Assembly: GCF_029027405.1 (NCBI RefSeq)
Contig: NZ_CP093396.1
Coordinates: forward strand, 992,001 to 1,056,000
DNA: 64,000 nucleotides
Direction of reading: 5' to 3'
Origin: Sulfurimonas sp.
GTDB lineage: Bacteria; Campylobacterota; Campylobacteria; Campylobacterales; Sulfurimonadaceae
Below the pieces are notes generated by a model, which was given only the letters and a program-made list of their open reading frames with translations, ran no database searches and was not told the origin of the DNA. The position numbers were made by a program, and so were the translations under genes. Shown piece after piece: positions 36,805 to 45,630 of the stretch; position 1 is the stretch's first letter, and each line of letters starts with the position of its first letter.

Positions 36805-38230
36805 TATATTATATGTCATAAATCAAAATGTAAGTTTATTTAATTTGTGTAGTAGTATTAATTCTAATATAAGAAAAAATTTTTTAATTTTATCTACAAA
36901 TTTATTGTTTCATAATGAGATAGAATATATAAAAAAGAATACAACTGATAAGAATCTAAATTTTCAAATATTTTCTGATTATTTAAATGATGAAGAGATG
37001 GAGCTATGTGATATTAAGGCTAGTAGCACTTTTAACAAATATAATTTTAATAATTCAGTTTTTATGAAGACGAGTACATTAAATAAAAATATGATTGTGA
37101 AAGAAAAATTATTGAAAAAATATGATATTTCTCATATGTTTCATATTACGGGATTAGGAATATCAGAAAAAATATGGGGAGTAGAATTATCGAATTTATT
37201 AGATATTAATAATAAGGAGATTAAATTTAGATTTCAAATAATAAATTTTTTTTTGCTTAAAATAAAAAAAAATATTCATACAGAATATATTATGTTTGAC
37301 AATAAAAAATACTTTTTTTTAGGAAATACAAATCGCTTAAATTTTGAAAAAAATATTGTAATTGTAGAAAAAAATTATAATTATATATTGTTCGTTTTTT
37401 TACTTAAAATTGGTCTCATAAAATCAGATTATTTTATAAGTACTATTCATAATTATAATGCTGGATTAGCAGATATTATATTAAAGAATAACAGTGGTAA
37501 ATACTGCATTTGTATTGATGGTTTTAATCCAAGTAATATGCCAAAAACGTACCTAGATATGTTTCGTAGAAATAGTATATTTATAATAAGAGATTTTATA
37601 GATAAAAAATGGTTTGATAAATTTAGAAAGATATCATTAAAACCATTTTCTTTTTTCAAAAAAGAACTATTTCTTAAAACTTCTACACCTCAAATTAAAA
37701 ATATTTTATTAATGTTGAATCATTCAGCTGATTGGAGTGCTCTTATTAATAGAAGTGATACTGATATTTTGATTGAGAGTTTCGTAATGCTATCAAAGAA
37801 TTTTCCTAATTTGAAATTTGTAATTAGGACTCATCCGACAATGACTCATCCGCATCATGAAGGTGTAAATTCGATAAAAAGAATTAAAGAATATATAAAA
37901 TATATAAATTTAAAAAATTTAACTGTTTCAAATAATACACTAGAAAAAGATATTAAGAAAAATGATTTATTTTTAAGTGAATATTCTAATGCTTTTGTTG
38001 ATTGTTTAAAGCAAGGAAAACTAGGATTGATATTAAATTTTACGAATCGCAGAAATTTTATGAATGATTATCAAAAATTGGGCTTTTCGTATTTAGATGA
38101 TTCTAATTGTTTAACAAGTAAAATTAGTGATTATATTAATAATATTCAAAAATATGTAATAAATCAAAATAAGGCAGTGTCAAATTATAATGAAAAGCAG
38201 ATTATACTTCTTGAAGGAATAAAACAATGA
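36791..38230 (+). CDS. Uncharacterised protein of the polysaccharide locus, possible capsule-type glycosyltransferase
   Basis: A 479-residue protein from one of the most AT-rich stretches of the window. No clear motif in the N-terminal half. The C-terminal half has ILLMLNHSADWS, FPNLKFVIRTHPTMTHP and FLSEYSNAFVDCLKQGKLG. This is the pattern of surface-carbohydrate GT-B transferases (CDP-glycerol or polysialyltransferase-like), where an RxHP loop and an SxxxxxxxE/D-like segment bind the nucleotide. Following directly after a CMP-sugar synthetase gene (14-base overlap), it could use the CMP-sugar. Function not established. Confidence 0.5.
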   Translation: MKYINILYVINQNVSLFNLCSSINSNIRKNFLILSTNLLFHNEIEYIKKNTTDKNLNFQIFSDYLNDEEMELCDIKASSTFNKYNFNNSVFMKTSTLNKNMIVKEKLLKKYDISHMFHITGLGISEKIWGVELSNLLDINNKEIKFRFQIINFFLLKIKKNIHTEYIMFDNKKYFFLGNTNRLNFEKNIVIVEKNYNYILFVFLLKIGLIKSDYFISTIHNYNAGLADIILKNNSGKYCICIDGFNPSNMPKTYLDMFRRNSIFIIRDFIDKKWFDKFRKISLKPFSFFKKELFLKTSTPQIKNILLMLNHSADWSALINRSDTDILIESFVMLSKNFPNLKFVIRTHPTMTHPHHEGVNSIKRIKEYIKYINLKNLTVSNNTLEKDIKKNDLFLSEYSNAFVDCLKQGKLGLILNFTNRRNFMNDYQKLGFSYLDDSNCLTSKISDYINNIQKYVINQNKAVSNYNEKQIILLEGIKQ

Positions 38231-39033
38231 AACAATTTATAAAATCATTAATACCACCAATTTTATTAAATACTGTACAAAAGATGAGAAACAATAAGTA
38301 CGGCTGGAAAGGTAACTATATCACTTGGCAAGAAGCTCAAAATGATTCTACTGGCTATGATACAGATAAAATCTTACAGACTGTTAAAAACTCACTTTTA
38401 AAAGTGAAAAATGGTGATGCTGTTTATGAAAGAGATAGTGTGATATTTGATGAGATTCAATACTCTTGGCAACTTTTAACAGGACTTATGTTTTGTGCCG
38501 CTAAAATGGAGGGAGGGGGATTAAAGGTGCTTGATTTTGGTGGAAGTTTAGGAAGTACATATTACCAAAATAAAAAGTTTTTAGATAAGTTAGATGATGT
38601 TTCATGGGGAATTGTAGAGCAAAAACATTTTGTAGATATTGGTAAAAAAGAATTTGAAGATGAAAGATTAAAATTTTTTTATGATGTAAATGAATGTGTG
38701 AAAAAAGAAAAATCAAATATTTTGTTACTCTCTAGTGTACTACAGTATATAGAAAAACCTTATGAATTATTAGATGATATTTTAAAAAATGATTTTGAAT
38801 ATATATTGATAGATAGGACACCATTTACTAAATACATTGAAAAAATAAAACTTCAAATTGTACCAGAAACTATATATGAGGCTAGTTATCCTTGTAGGTT
38901 TTTTGATGAGTCTAAGTTTGTCAAATATTTTTCAGATGCTGGATATAATCTATTTGAAGAGTTTAATGCTTTAGATGGTGAAACAGATGAATATAAATTT
39001 AAAGGGATGATATTGGAAAAAGCAAGTGTTTAA
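38227..39033 (+). CDS. SAM-dependent methyltransferase, TIGR04325-like
   Basis: A 268-residue protein. The motif LKVLDFGGSLGSTYYQN is the SAM-binding loop of the TIGR04325 group found in O-antigen loci; then WGIVEQKHFVDIG, LLLSSVLQYIEKPYELL and IDRTPFT. Probably methylates a sugar or terminates chains. Overlaps the upstream stop by 4 bases and the next gene by 8. Confidence 0.8.
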   Translation: MKQFIKSLIPPILLNTVQKMRNNKYGWKGNYITWQEAQNDSTGYDTDKILQTVKNSLLKVKNGDAVYERDSVIFDEIQYSWQLLTGLMFCAAKMEGGGLKVLDFGGSLGSTYYQNKKFLDKLDDVSWGIVEQKHFVDIGKKEFEDERLKFFYDVNECVKKEKSNILLLSSVLQYIEKPYELLDDILKNDFEYILIDRTPFTKYIEKIKLQIVPETIYEASYPCRFFDESKFVKYFSDAGYNLFEEFNALDGETDEYKFKGMILEKASV

Positions 39034-39757
39034 AAAACTAAAACAATTATATATAAACGAACAATTTAATCCAAAAATAATAGGGCTGTTTATAAATCCA
39101 TTTTATTTTGCTAGAAAAGGATTGTATCAAAATGTATCTAGCTTAGTTTCTAAACTAAATGGAAGGCTACTAGATGTTGGGTGTGGTACAAAACCTTATG
39201 AAAATATATGTGATAATGTAAATGAATATATTGGATTAGAAATAGATGATGAGGGGAATAGACAACATAAATTTGCTGATATTTTTTATGATGGAGAAAC
39301 TATTCCTTTTGAAAATAAATATTTTGATAGTATTCTTTCAAATCAAGTTTTTGAGCATGTATTTAATCCAAATAAGTTCTTACGAGAGATAAATAGGGTT
39401 ACAAAAATGGGAGGAGTATTTCTTATGACAGTTCCATTTGTTTGGGATGAACATGAACAGCCTTATGATTATGCTAGATATTCTTCTTTTGGTTTGAAGT
39501 ATATTTTGAGTGAGAATGGATTTGAAATAGTTGAGCATAGAAAAAGTAATAATGGATTGGAAGTTATATTTCAACTTATCAATGATTATATATTTAAAGT
39601 TACAATGACTAAAAGTTTGTATATAAATATACTTTTAATGTTAATTTTAATGGCACCTGTAAATATAATAGGATTAATTTTATCAAAGATATTACCAAAA
39701 AATGATGACTTATATCTTGATAATATAGTATTGGTAAAAAAAATAAAAGATCTATAA
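39026..39757 (+). CDS. Class I SAM-dependent methyltransferase
   Basis: A 243-residue protein starting at a GTG at 39026 within the previous gene. Motif I LLDVGCGTKPYENI, acidic loop GLEIDDEG, DSILSNQVFEHV and FLMTVPFVWDEHEQPYDYARY are a common set in polysaccharide-locus methyltransferases. A hydrophobic segment near the C-terminus (NILLMLILMAPVNIIGLIL) suggests membrane contact. The last codons run into a leftover glycosyltransferase fragment. Confidence 0.85.
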   Translation: MFKKLKQLYINEQFNPKIIGLFINPFYFARKGLYQNVSSLVSKLNGRLLDVGCGTKPYENICDNVNEYIGLEIDDEGNRQHKFADIFYDGETIPFENKYFDSILSNQVFEHVFNPNKFLREINRVTKMGGVFLMTVPFVWDEHEQPYDYARYSSFGLKYILSENGFEIVEHRKSNNGLEVIFQLINDYIFKVTMTKSLYINILLMLILMAPVNIIGLILSKILPKNDDLYLDNIVLVKKIKDL

Positions 39758-39800
39758 CTACTGTACTTTATTTGATAGAAACTACCTAACTCGTGGTTTA
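39753..39800 (+). pseudogene. Leftover 16-codon start of a glycosyltransferase gene
   Basis: The frame from 39753 reads YNYCTLFDRNYLTRGL. The complete glycosyltransferase at 40748 begins MIYNYCTLFDSSYLTRGL, and the DNA is closely similar over about 45 bases. After 39800 the match stops. The remnant and the intact gene flank the HepT/MntA cassette. The rest of the gap to 39928 holds only a promoter-like site. Confidence 0.85.
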
Positions 39801-39877
39801 AAGAGAGACAAAATTAAAATGTTCCGAAAACTAAAAATAGTAATCAAATAATACTATATGCTACTGGAGAAATAGAA

Positions 39878-39907
39878 TTGCAAGTAAAGGTAAGCCTAAA
39901 GTATGAT
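39878..39907 (+). promoter_or_regulatory. Candidate promoter of the toxin-antitoxin pair
   Basis: TTGCAA (39878-39883), 18 bases, TATGAT (39902-39907). Followed by AGGAG about 8 bases before the ATG at 39929. The pair therefore seems to have its own promoter. Confidence 0.45.
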
Positions 39908-39928
39908 AAAATCTAATAGGAGCTTAAA

Positions 39929-40225
39929 ATGCGACTCTCAAAGTATGAAATAATATCTATAAAAAAATCCTTTAAGTCAGTATTTGAAGATGGAGAAATA
40001 TATCTTTTTGGTTCTCGTGTAGATGATAGTTTAAAGGGTGGGGATATAGATTTGTATATTGATTTAAATTATCCTATAAATATAAAAGAAAGATTAGATA
40101 AAAAAAGTAAATTTAGAATGAAATTAGAAGATAAAATAGGTGAACAAAAGATAGATATAATTATCTCAAAAGATAAATCAAGACTAATCGAACAAGAAGC
40201 ATCACAAAAAGGTATAAAACTATGA
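39929..40225 (+). CDS. mntA: MntA-type nucleotidyltransferase antitoxin
   Basis: A 98-residue minimal nucleotidyltransferase: YLFGSRVDDS, then KGGDIDLYIDL, i.e. GS followed by DxD, and a further acidic segment KIDIIISKD. Known: MntA antitoxins AMPylate a tyrosine of the partner HEPN toxin HepT. The next gene is that partner, overlapping by 4 bases (ATGA). The cassette has its own promoter and sits between a glycosyltransferase remnant and the intact gene. Confidence 0.88.
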   Translation: MRLSKYEIISIKKSFKSVFEDGEIYLFGSRVDDSLKGGDIDLYIDLNYPINIKERLDKKSKFRMKLEDKIGEQKIDIIISKDKSRLIEQEASQKGIKL

Positions 40226-40701
40226 ATTTATATGAAGAAAAACTCATAAAAATTTTTAATGAATGCGACAAGCATATTATTAGAATAACTAGTTCATCTG
40301 GCAAGATGAAGTCAAATATTCCTTTAAATAAAGATAAATATTTAAATTTATTGGATGATGAAGTTGAGTATATTGACCAGTTTTTATTTAGATTTTCTAA
40401 GCTCCAAGATTCTATCGGAGAAAAGTTGTTTAAGACAATCTTATTATACCTTGATGAAAAGATAGAAAATAAACCATTTATTGATATATTAAATAGGCTA
40501 GAAAAATTAGAATTGCTAGATGATGTTAATGTATGGCGAGAACTAAGAGATGATAGAAACAATCTAGCTCATAACTATGATGATGACCCAGAAGAAACAT
40601 CTGAAGTTATAAATAAATTATATAGTAAAAAAGAGATGTTGATAAATATATATCAACACATAAAAGATTTTTATAACAAAAGGCAGGAAAGTAATCAATG
40701 A
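40222..40701 (+). CDS. hepT: HepT-type HEPN ribonuclease toxin
   Basis: A 159-residue helical protein with RNNLAHNY near residue 112, the R-x4-H-x-Y motif of HepT toxins. The Arg and His form the RNase site, and the Tyr is the residue modified by MntA. The preceding DVNVWRELRDD is also typical. It would cleave RNA when unmodified. A 17-codon open frame (40698-40751, MIDIEALMLLKPVKFVL) starts at an ATGA overlap with this stop and ends overlapping the glycosyltransferase ATG; it is probably a leftover. Confidence 0.87.
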   Translation: MNLYEEKLIKIFNECDKHIIRITSSSGKMKSNIPLNKDKYLNLLDDEVEYIDQFLFRFSKLQDSIGEKLFKTILLYLDEKIENKPFIDILNRLEKLELLDDVNVWRELRDDRNNLAHNYDDDPEETSEVINKLYSKKEMLINIYQHIKDFYNKRQESNQ

Positions 40702-40747
40702 TAGATATAGAAGCACTTATGCTACTCAAACCTGTTAAATTTGTCTT

Positions 40748-41701
40748 ATGATATATAATTACTGTACCTTATTTGATAGCAGTTATCTCACTCGTGGTTT
40801 GGCTATGTATGAATCACTTAAAAAATATAGTGATAAGTTTCATCTTTATATTTTCGCTTTTGATGATAAAAGTTATGAGTTACTTAAAAGATTAGATTTA
40901 GAATTTGTAACTATTATATCTTTAAAAGAGTTTGAAGATGAAGTGTTATTAAAGCTTAAAAGTAGTAGAAGTACAGGGGAATATTGTTGGACTTGTACTC
41001 CATCTACTATAAAATATTGTATAGAAACTTATAGTTTATCTTCTTGTACTTATCTTGATGCAGATTTGTATTTCTTCTCTAATCCCTCGGTATTAATAGA
41101 TGAAATGAAAGATAAGTCTGTTTTGATAACAGAGCATAGATATACTCCTATGTATGAGCAAAGTGCTACAAGTGGGATATATTGTGTACAGTTTATGACA
41201 TTTAAAAATGATAAAAATGGCATGAAAGTGTTAAATTGGTGGATAGATGCTTGTAATGACTGGTGTTATGCGAGAAATGAAGATGGCAAATTTGGGGATC
41301 AAAAATATCTTGATGATTGGACGAACAGATTTGAGGGTGTGCATGTGTTAAAAAACTTAGGGGGAGGGGTTGCCCCATGGAATATTCAACAATATGATTT
41401 ATCTGATAATAAATTTAAATTAATTTTTTATCATTTTCACAATTATAAAATACTTGAAGATGATAAAATTGAATTTGGGACGTATAAGTTAAATAACAAT
41501 GATATAAAGATATTATACATACCATATACTAAACATCTTAAAAAAATTACAAAAGAGTTAAAATTAATAGATAAGATTAATGATTATAATGGGATAGTCG
41601 AAAAGAAACCTTTTCATTGGAAAGATTCATTAAGAGTATTAAAAAGAAAAACTAAAGGTACTTATAATGTATTTACTAGAAAAGAATTATTAGGACAATA
41701 G
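40748..41701 (+). CDS. Glycosyltransferase (GT8/GT-A-like)
   Basis: A 317-residue protein beginning NYCTLFDSSYLTRGLAMYESL, as in nucleotide-diphospho-sugar transferases of polysaccharide loci. CTYLDADLYFFSNP carries the DxD metal site, and GKFGDQKYLDDW a typical acceptor or catalytic segment. Probably adds one sugar of the repeat unit on the cytoplasmic side. Its first 18 residues are duplicated as a remnant at 39753. It abuts the fdtA-like gene. Confidence 0.78.
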   Translation: MIYNYCTLFDSSYLTRGLAMYESLKKYSDKFHLYIFAFDDKSYELLKRLDLEFVTIISLKEFEDEVLLKLKSSRSTGEYCWTCTPSTIKYCIETYSLSSCTYLDADLYFFSNPSVLIDEMKDKSVLITEHRYTPMYEQSATSGIYCVQFMTFKNDKNGMKVLNWWIDACNDWCYARNEDGKFGDQKYLDDWTNRFEGVHVLKNLGGGVAPWNIQQYDLSDNKFKLIFYHFHNYKILEDDKIEFGTYKLNNNDIKILYIPYTKHLKKITKELKLIDKINDYNGIVEKKPFHWKDSLRVLKRKTKGTYNVFTRKELLGQ

Positions 41702-42061
41702 ATGGCATATATACTAGACTTACCAACATTTACAGATGAGCGTGGAAATTTAACTGTGGTTGAAAAGATTTTACCTTTTGAGATAAAAAGATTTTATTAT
41801 ATTTATGATGTTACAGATAAAAGAGGTGGTCATAGACATAAAAAAACTATACAAGCACTTATATCTTTGGGTGGCTCTTGTGAGGTTTATGTAAATAATG
41901 GAAAAGAATCTAATAAATATATTCTTGATACTGCAAATAAATGCTTAATCTTAAACCCAGAAGATTGGCATACAATGGATAAGTTCTCTAAAAATAGTAC
42001 ATTATTAGTATTTGCATCAGAATTTTATGATAAAAATGATTATATAGATGAGAAATATTAG
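41702..42061 (+). CDS. fdtA: dTDP-4-keto-6-deoxyglucose 3,4-ketoisomerase (FdtA/QdtA-like)
   Basis: A 119-residue cupin of the WxcM/FdtA group: LPTFTDERGNLTVVE, RFYYIYDVTDKRGGHRHK with the HxH pair, and LNPEDWHTMDKFS. It moves the keto group from C4 to C3 before transamination. FdtA and QdtA differ in the C4 stereochemistry of the product, which I cannot decide by eye. Directly followed by the aminotransferase gene, giving dTDP-Fuc3N or dTDP-Qui3N. Confidence 0.85.
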   Translation: MAYILDLPTFTDERGNLTVVEKILPFEIKRFYYIYDVTDKRGGHRHKKTIQALISLGGSCEVYVNNGKESNKYILDTANKCLILNPEDWHTMDKFSKNSTLLVFASEFYDKNDYIDEKY

Positions 42062-43147
42062 ATGATAGAGTATGAGAATTTACAAAAAGTAAATGAAATA
42101 CTTTTCGATAAATATAAAGAAAATTTTGATAAATTTATAAGAAGTGGTTGGTATATACTAGGAAACCAAGTTAATAAATTTGAAGAAGAATTTGCTGATT
42201 TTTGTAGTACAAAGTATTGTGTAGGGGTAGCATCTGGGCTTGATGCTTTGATTCTTACTATAGATGCTTTTGATTTTCCAAAAAATAGTGAAATCATAGT
42301 ACCCTCAAATACATATATTGCAACAATATTAGCAATACTAAGAAATGGATTTATACCTATACTAGTCGAACCAAATATAGATACTTACAATATAGACCCA
42401 GATAAAATAGAAGATAAAATTACACAAAATACAAAAGCTATTTTAATAGTTCATCTTTATGGAAAATCATGTGAGATGAATAAGATTTCATCTATAGTGC
42501 ATAAATATAATTTAGAACTAATAGAAGATTGTGCTCAGGCTCATGGTGCTAAATTTAAAGGTCAAAAAGTTGGTAGTTTTGGTATCGGATGTTTTAGTTT
42601 CTATCCTACTAAAAATTTAGGTGCTTTAGGTGATGGAGGAGCTATAACTTGTGATGATGAAAATTATAAAGATAAAATAAAATCACTTAGAAACTATGGT
42701 AGTAGTAAAAAATATTATAATGATGATTTGGGGTACAATTCAAGACTTGATGAAATTCAAGCAGGTTTTTTATCTATAAAACTTAAGATTTTAGATGATA
42801 TAACCAATCATAAAAGAGAATTAGCTAAACTTTATTTGGATAAATTAGATAATAGATTTGTTAAACCTGTTGTAGATAAAGATTATTTCGATGTCTATCA
42901 TATCTTTAATATAAGACATAAAAAAAGAAATGAATTAAAAAGATATTTATTAGATAATGGTATAAAAACAGAGATACACTATCCTCTTTCTCCCAATAAG
43001 CAAAAGTCAATGATTGACTATATTAATGGTGAATATCCAATTAGTGAAGAGATACACAACACAACCCTTAGTTTGCCAATTTCTTATTTTCATACTAAAG
43101 ATGATGTGATGAAAGTAATAAATATAATGAATGGATGGTTAAAATGA
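42062..43147 (+). CDS. fdtB: DegT/DnrJ/EryC1 sugar aminotransferase (FdtB/QdtB-like)
   Basis: A 361-residue PLP enzyme: [48 protein letters not shown] (Schiff-base Lys in TKN), [13 protein letters not shown]. It would aminate C3 of the 3-keto sugar made by the preceding cupin. No acetyl- or formyltransferase for the amine is obvious next door. Overlaps rmlA by 13 bases. Confidence 0.88.
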   Translation: MIEYENLQKVNEILFDKYKENFDKFIRSGWYILGNQVNKFEEEFADFCSTKYCVGVASGLDALILTIDAFDFPKNSEIIVPSNTYIATILAILRNGFIPILVEPNIDTYNIDPDKIEDKITQNTKAILIVHLYGKSCEMNKISSIVHKYNLELIEDCAQAHGAKFKGQKVGSFGIGCFSFYPTKNLGALGDGGAITCDDENYKDKIKSLRNYGSSKKYYNDDLGYNSRLDEIQAGFLSIKLKILDDITNHKRELAKLYLDKLDNRFVKPVVDKDYFDVYHIFNIRHKKRNELKRYLLDNGIKTEIHYPLSPNKQKSMIDYINGEYPISEEIHNTTLSLPISYFHTKDDVMKVINIMNGWLK

Positions 43148-44013
43148 AAGGTATAATATTAGCAGGTGGAAGTGGTACACGACTTTATCCAATAACAAAA
43201 TCAATTAGTAAACAACTATTACCAATATATGACAAGCCTATGATTTATTATCCATTATCAGTATTAATGTTGGCGGGTATACAAGAGATATTAATCATCT
43301 CAACTCCTCATGATCTTTCTAAATTTGAAGAACTTTTAGGTGATGGTAGTGATTGGGGTATACAATTGGAATACAAAGTGCAACCCAGTCCAGATGGTTT
43401 AGCCCAAGCATTTATCTTAGGTGAAGAATTTATTGGTGATGAGAATGTTGCTCTAGTTTTAGGGGATAATATATTTTATGGGCATGGATTCACTCCTTTA
43501 CTTCAAGACGCAGCAGCTTTAAAAGAAGGTGCTAAAGTCTTTGGGTATCAAGTTAAAGACCCTGAAAGATTTGGAGTAGTTGAGTTTGATAAAAATATGA
43601 ATGCCATGAGTATTGAAGAAAAACCTAAAAAACCTAAATCAAATTTTGCAGTAACAGGACTATATTTTTATGATAATAATGTAATCGAAATTGCAAAAAA
43701 TGTTAAACCATCTTCTCGTGGAGAACTTGAGATAACTTCTATAAATGAAGAATATTTAAAAAGAGGTAAACTTAAAGTAGAGCTTTTAGGTCGTGGATTT
43801 GCTTGGTTAGATACTGGTACTCATGATAGCTTAATAGAAGCAGGACAATTTGTACAAACAATTGAACATAGGCAAGGATACAAAATAGCTTGTCTTGAAG
43901 AGATAGCGTATAATAACGGTTGGATTAATAAACAAAAAGTATTGGAGATAGCAAAACCACTTTTAAAAAATGGATACGGAAAGTATTTAGAAGAATTGGT
44001 AGAAAATGATTGA
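43135..44013 (+). CDS. rmlA: Glucose-1-phosphate thymidylyltransferase
   Basis: A 292-residue enzyme forming dTDP-glucose. [55 protein letters not shown] and [12 protein letters not shown] are textbook RmlA signatures, and length is normal. It may start at the Met four codons into the frame ([12 protein letters not shown] at 43144). First enzyme of the dTDP-sugar branch; no rmlC or rmlD of the rhamnose pathway follows. Confidence 0.97.
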   Translation: MVKMKGIILAGGSGTRLYPITKSISKQLLPIYDKPMIYYPLSVLMLAGIQEILIISTPHDLSKFEELLGDGSDWGIQLEYKVQPSPDGLAQAFILGEEFIGDENVALVLGDNIFYGHGFTPLLQDAAALKEGAKVFGYQVKDPERFGVVEFDKNMNAMSIEEKPKKPKSNFAVTGLYFYDNNVIEIAKNVKPSSRGELEITSINEEYLKRGKLKVELLGRGFAWLDTGTHDSLIEAGQFVQTIEHRQGYKIACLEEIAYNNGWINKQKVLEIAKPLLKNGYGKYLEELVEND

Positions 44014-45508
44014 TAAATTTAATACTTGGAATGAATTAAAACAAAAATTAGAAAATAAAAGTTTAATGCCATATAAACAAGGTGAAATTTATTTTATGTC
44101 GGTTGGACAAAATATAGGGCATGAAGTATATGGTAAAGATGAACTGTTTCTAAGACCAGTATTGGTTTATAGAAAATTATCAAAACAAACTTTTATTGGT
44201 ATTCCTCTTAGTTCTAAAGAAAAAATTGGAAGTTATTTTTTTAATTTTAAGTATACGAAAAAAACTAATAGTACAGCTTTGCTAAATCAGATAAGAGTAT
44301 TTGACATAAAAAGGGCAGAATATTATCATGGACATATAAACAAACATTATTTTGGAAATTTAAAAAGTAAGCTTATTGACTTAATAGATGTTACCCCAAA
44401 CCCAAAAGGGAAAGGGAGCGGGCATTCTTCAAAGAAGTTGCCGAAATGTGAAAAAAGTATAACATATAAAAATACTTTTGTCAAGAAAAATAATAAAAGT
44501 ATACTAGTCACAGGGTGCGCAGGATTTATAGGTAGTAACTTTGTACCATATTTTTTAGATAAATATGAAAATTACAATATTATCAATCTTGATTTATTAA
44601 CTTATGCTGGAGATTTAAGAAATCTAAAAGAGTGCGAAGATAATGTGAGATATAAATTTATCAAAGGTGATATCTGCAATAGAGAATTAGTAGAATTGAT
44701 ATTTAAAAAATATGATATAAAAGGCGTCATACATTTTGCAGCAGAATCTCATGTCGATAACTCTATTGAAAATCCTGGTGTATTCATCGAAACAAATGTG
44801 AATGGTACTTTTACTTTAGTTGATGTTGCTAAAAATCATTGGATGGAGAAACCTTTTAATTATAAACCTGAATATAAAGACTGTAGATTTCATCATATAT
44901 CTACTGATGAAGTATATGGTACATTAAATGAAACAGATTTATTCACTGAAGACACACCTTATGCTCCAAACTCTCCTTACAGTGCTTCAAAAGCATCCTC
45001 AGATATGATAATAAGATCTTATCAAGAAACTTATGGGTTAAATACAGTTATAACAAATTGTAGTAATAATTATGGACCAAAACAACATGATGAAAAACTA
45101 ATTCCTACTATTATAAGAAAAGCATTAGCAGATGAAGCTATACCAATTTATGGTGATGGTAAGAATATAAGAGATTGGTTATATGTACTTGACCATTGTA
45201 AAGGTATTGATTTAGTTTATCATACAGGAAAGCAATCCAATGTATATAATATTGGTGGAAGAAATGAAAGAACTAACCTACAAATAGTAGATGCTATTTG
45301 TACAATTCTTGATAAAAAAGTATCTTCAAAAACTTTATCTTCTTATAAAGATTTAATTACTTTCGTAGAAGATAGAGCAGGACATGATAGAAGATATGCA
45401 ATAGATGCTACAAAAATTGAAGATACTCTTGGATGGAAAGCTGATAACAATTTTAACACTGGTATTGTGAAGACTATTGAGTGGTACTTGGAAAAATATG
45501 AATCATAA
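44006..45508 (+). CDS. rmlB: PemK/MazF-like domain fused to dTDP-glucose 4,6-dehydratase (RmlB)
   Basis: One open frame of 500 codons. Residues 1-130 look like a PemK/MazF-family protein: [58 protein letters not shown] and a C-terminal [10 protein letters not shown] helix. A linker of about 35 residues ([19 protein letters not shown]) follows. From residue 165 a complete RmlB begins: [39 protein letters not shown] (Tyr-x3-Lys), [13 protein letters not shown]. No ATG or GTG precedes the RmlB part; a TTG near 44435 could start it separately but lacks a good ribosome site. RmlB makes dTDP-4-keto-6-deoxyglucose. Whether the toxin-like part is active is unknown. Confidence 0.85.
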   Translation: MIDKFNTWNELKQKLENKSLMPYKQGEIYFMSVGQNIGHEVYGKDELFLRPVLVYRKLSKQTFIGIPLSSKEKIGSYFFNFKYTKKTNSTALLNQIRVFDIKRAEYYHGHINKHYFGNLKSKLIDLIDVTPNPKGKGSGHSSKKLPKCEKSITYKNTFVKKNNKSILVTGCAGFIGSNFVPYFLDKYENYNIINLDLLTYAGDLRNLKECEDNVRYKFIKGDICNRELVELIFKKYDIKGVIHFAAESHVDNSIENPGVFIETNVNGTFTLVDVAKNHWMEKPFNYKPEYKDCRFHHISTDEVYGTLNETDLFTEDTPYAPNSPYSASKASSDMIIRSYQETYGLNTVITNCSNNYGPKQHDEKLIPTIIRKALADEAIPIYGDGKNIRDWLYVLDHCKGIDLVYHTGKQSNVYNIGGRNERTNLQIVDAICTILDKKVSSKTLSSYKDLITFVEDRAGHDRRYAIDATKIEDTLGWKADNNFNTGIVKTIEWYLEKYES

Positions 45509-45614
45509 ACCAAAAATATCAATCATAACAGTAGTCTATAACGGTGAAAAATTCTTAGAAGAAACTATGAAAAGTGTCATAAATCAAAATTATGAAAACA
45601 TAGAATATATTTAA
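45498..45614 (+). pseudogene. Truncated family 2 glycosyltransferase start
   Basis: From an ATG at 45498 overlapping the rmlB stop the frame reads [20 protein letters not shown] and continues to YENIEYI before TAA at 45612. This matches the N-terminus of the complete GT2 at 46701 (PLVSIVTVVFNGEKYLEET through VEYIIIDGG) and stops just before its IDGGST loop. The acyltransferase gene lies between remnant and intact gene. Confidence 0.88.
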
Positions 45615-45630
45615 AATAATGGATAAATAG

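Noticed and set aside
43135-44013. dTDP-L-rhamnose pathway
   Set aside because: rmlA and rmlB are present but no rmlC or rmlD beside them; the fdtA- and fdtB-like genes point to a 3-amino sugar. The RmlD-like protein at 50716 belongs with UDP-sugar genes.
44401-44460. Relatively GC-rich linker as an RNA gene or attachment site
   Set aside because: It is in frame within the PemK-RmlB fusion and shows no tRNA-like folding or flanking direct repeat that I can see.
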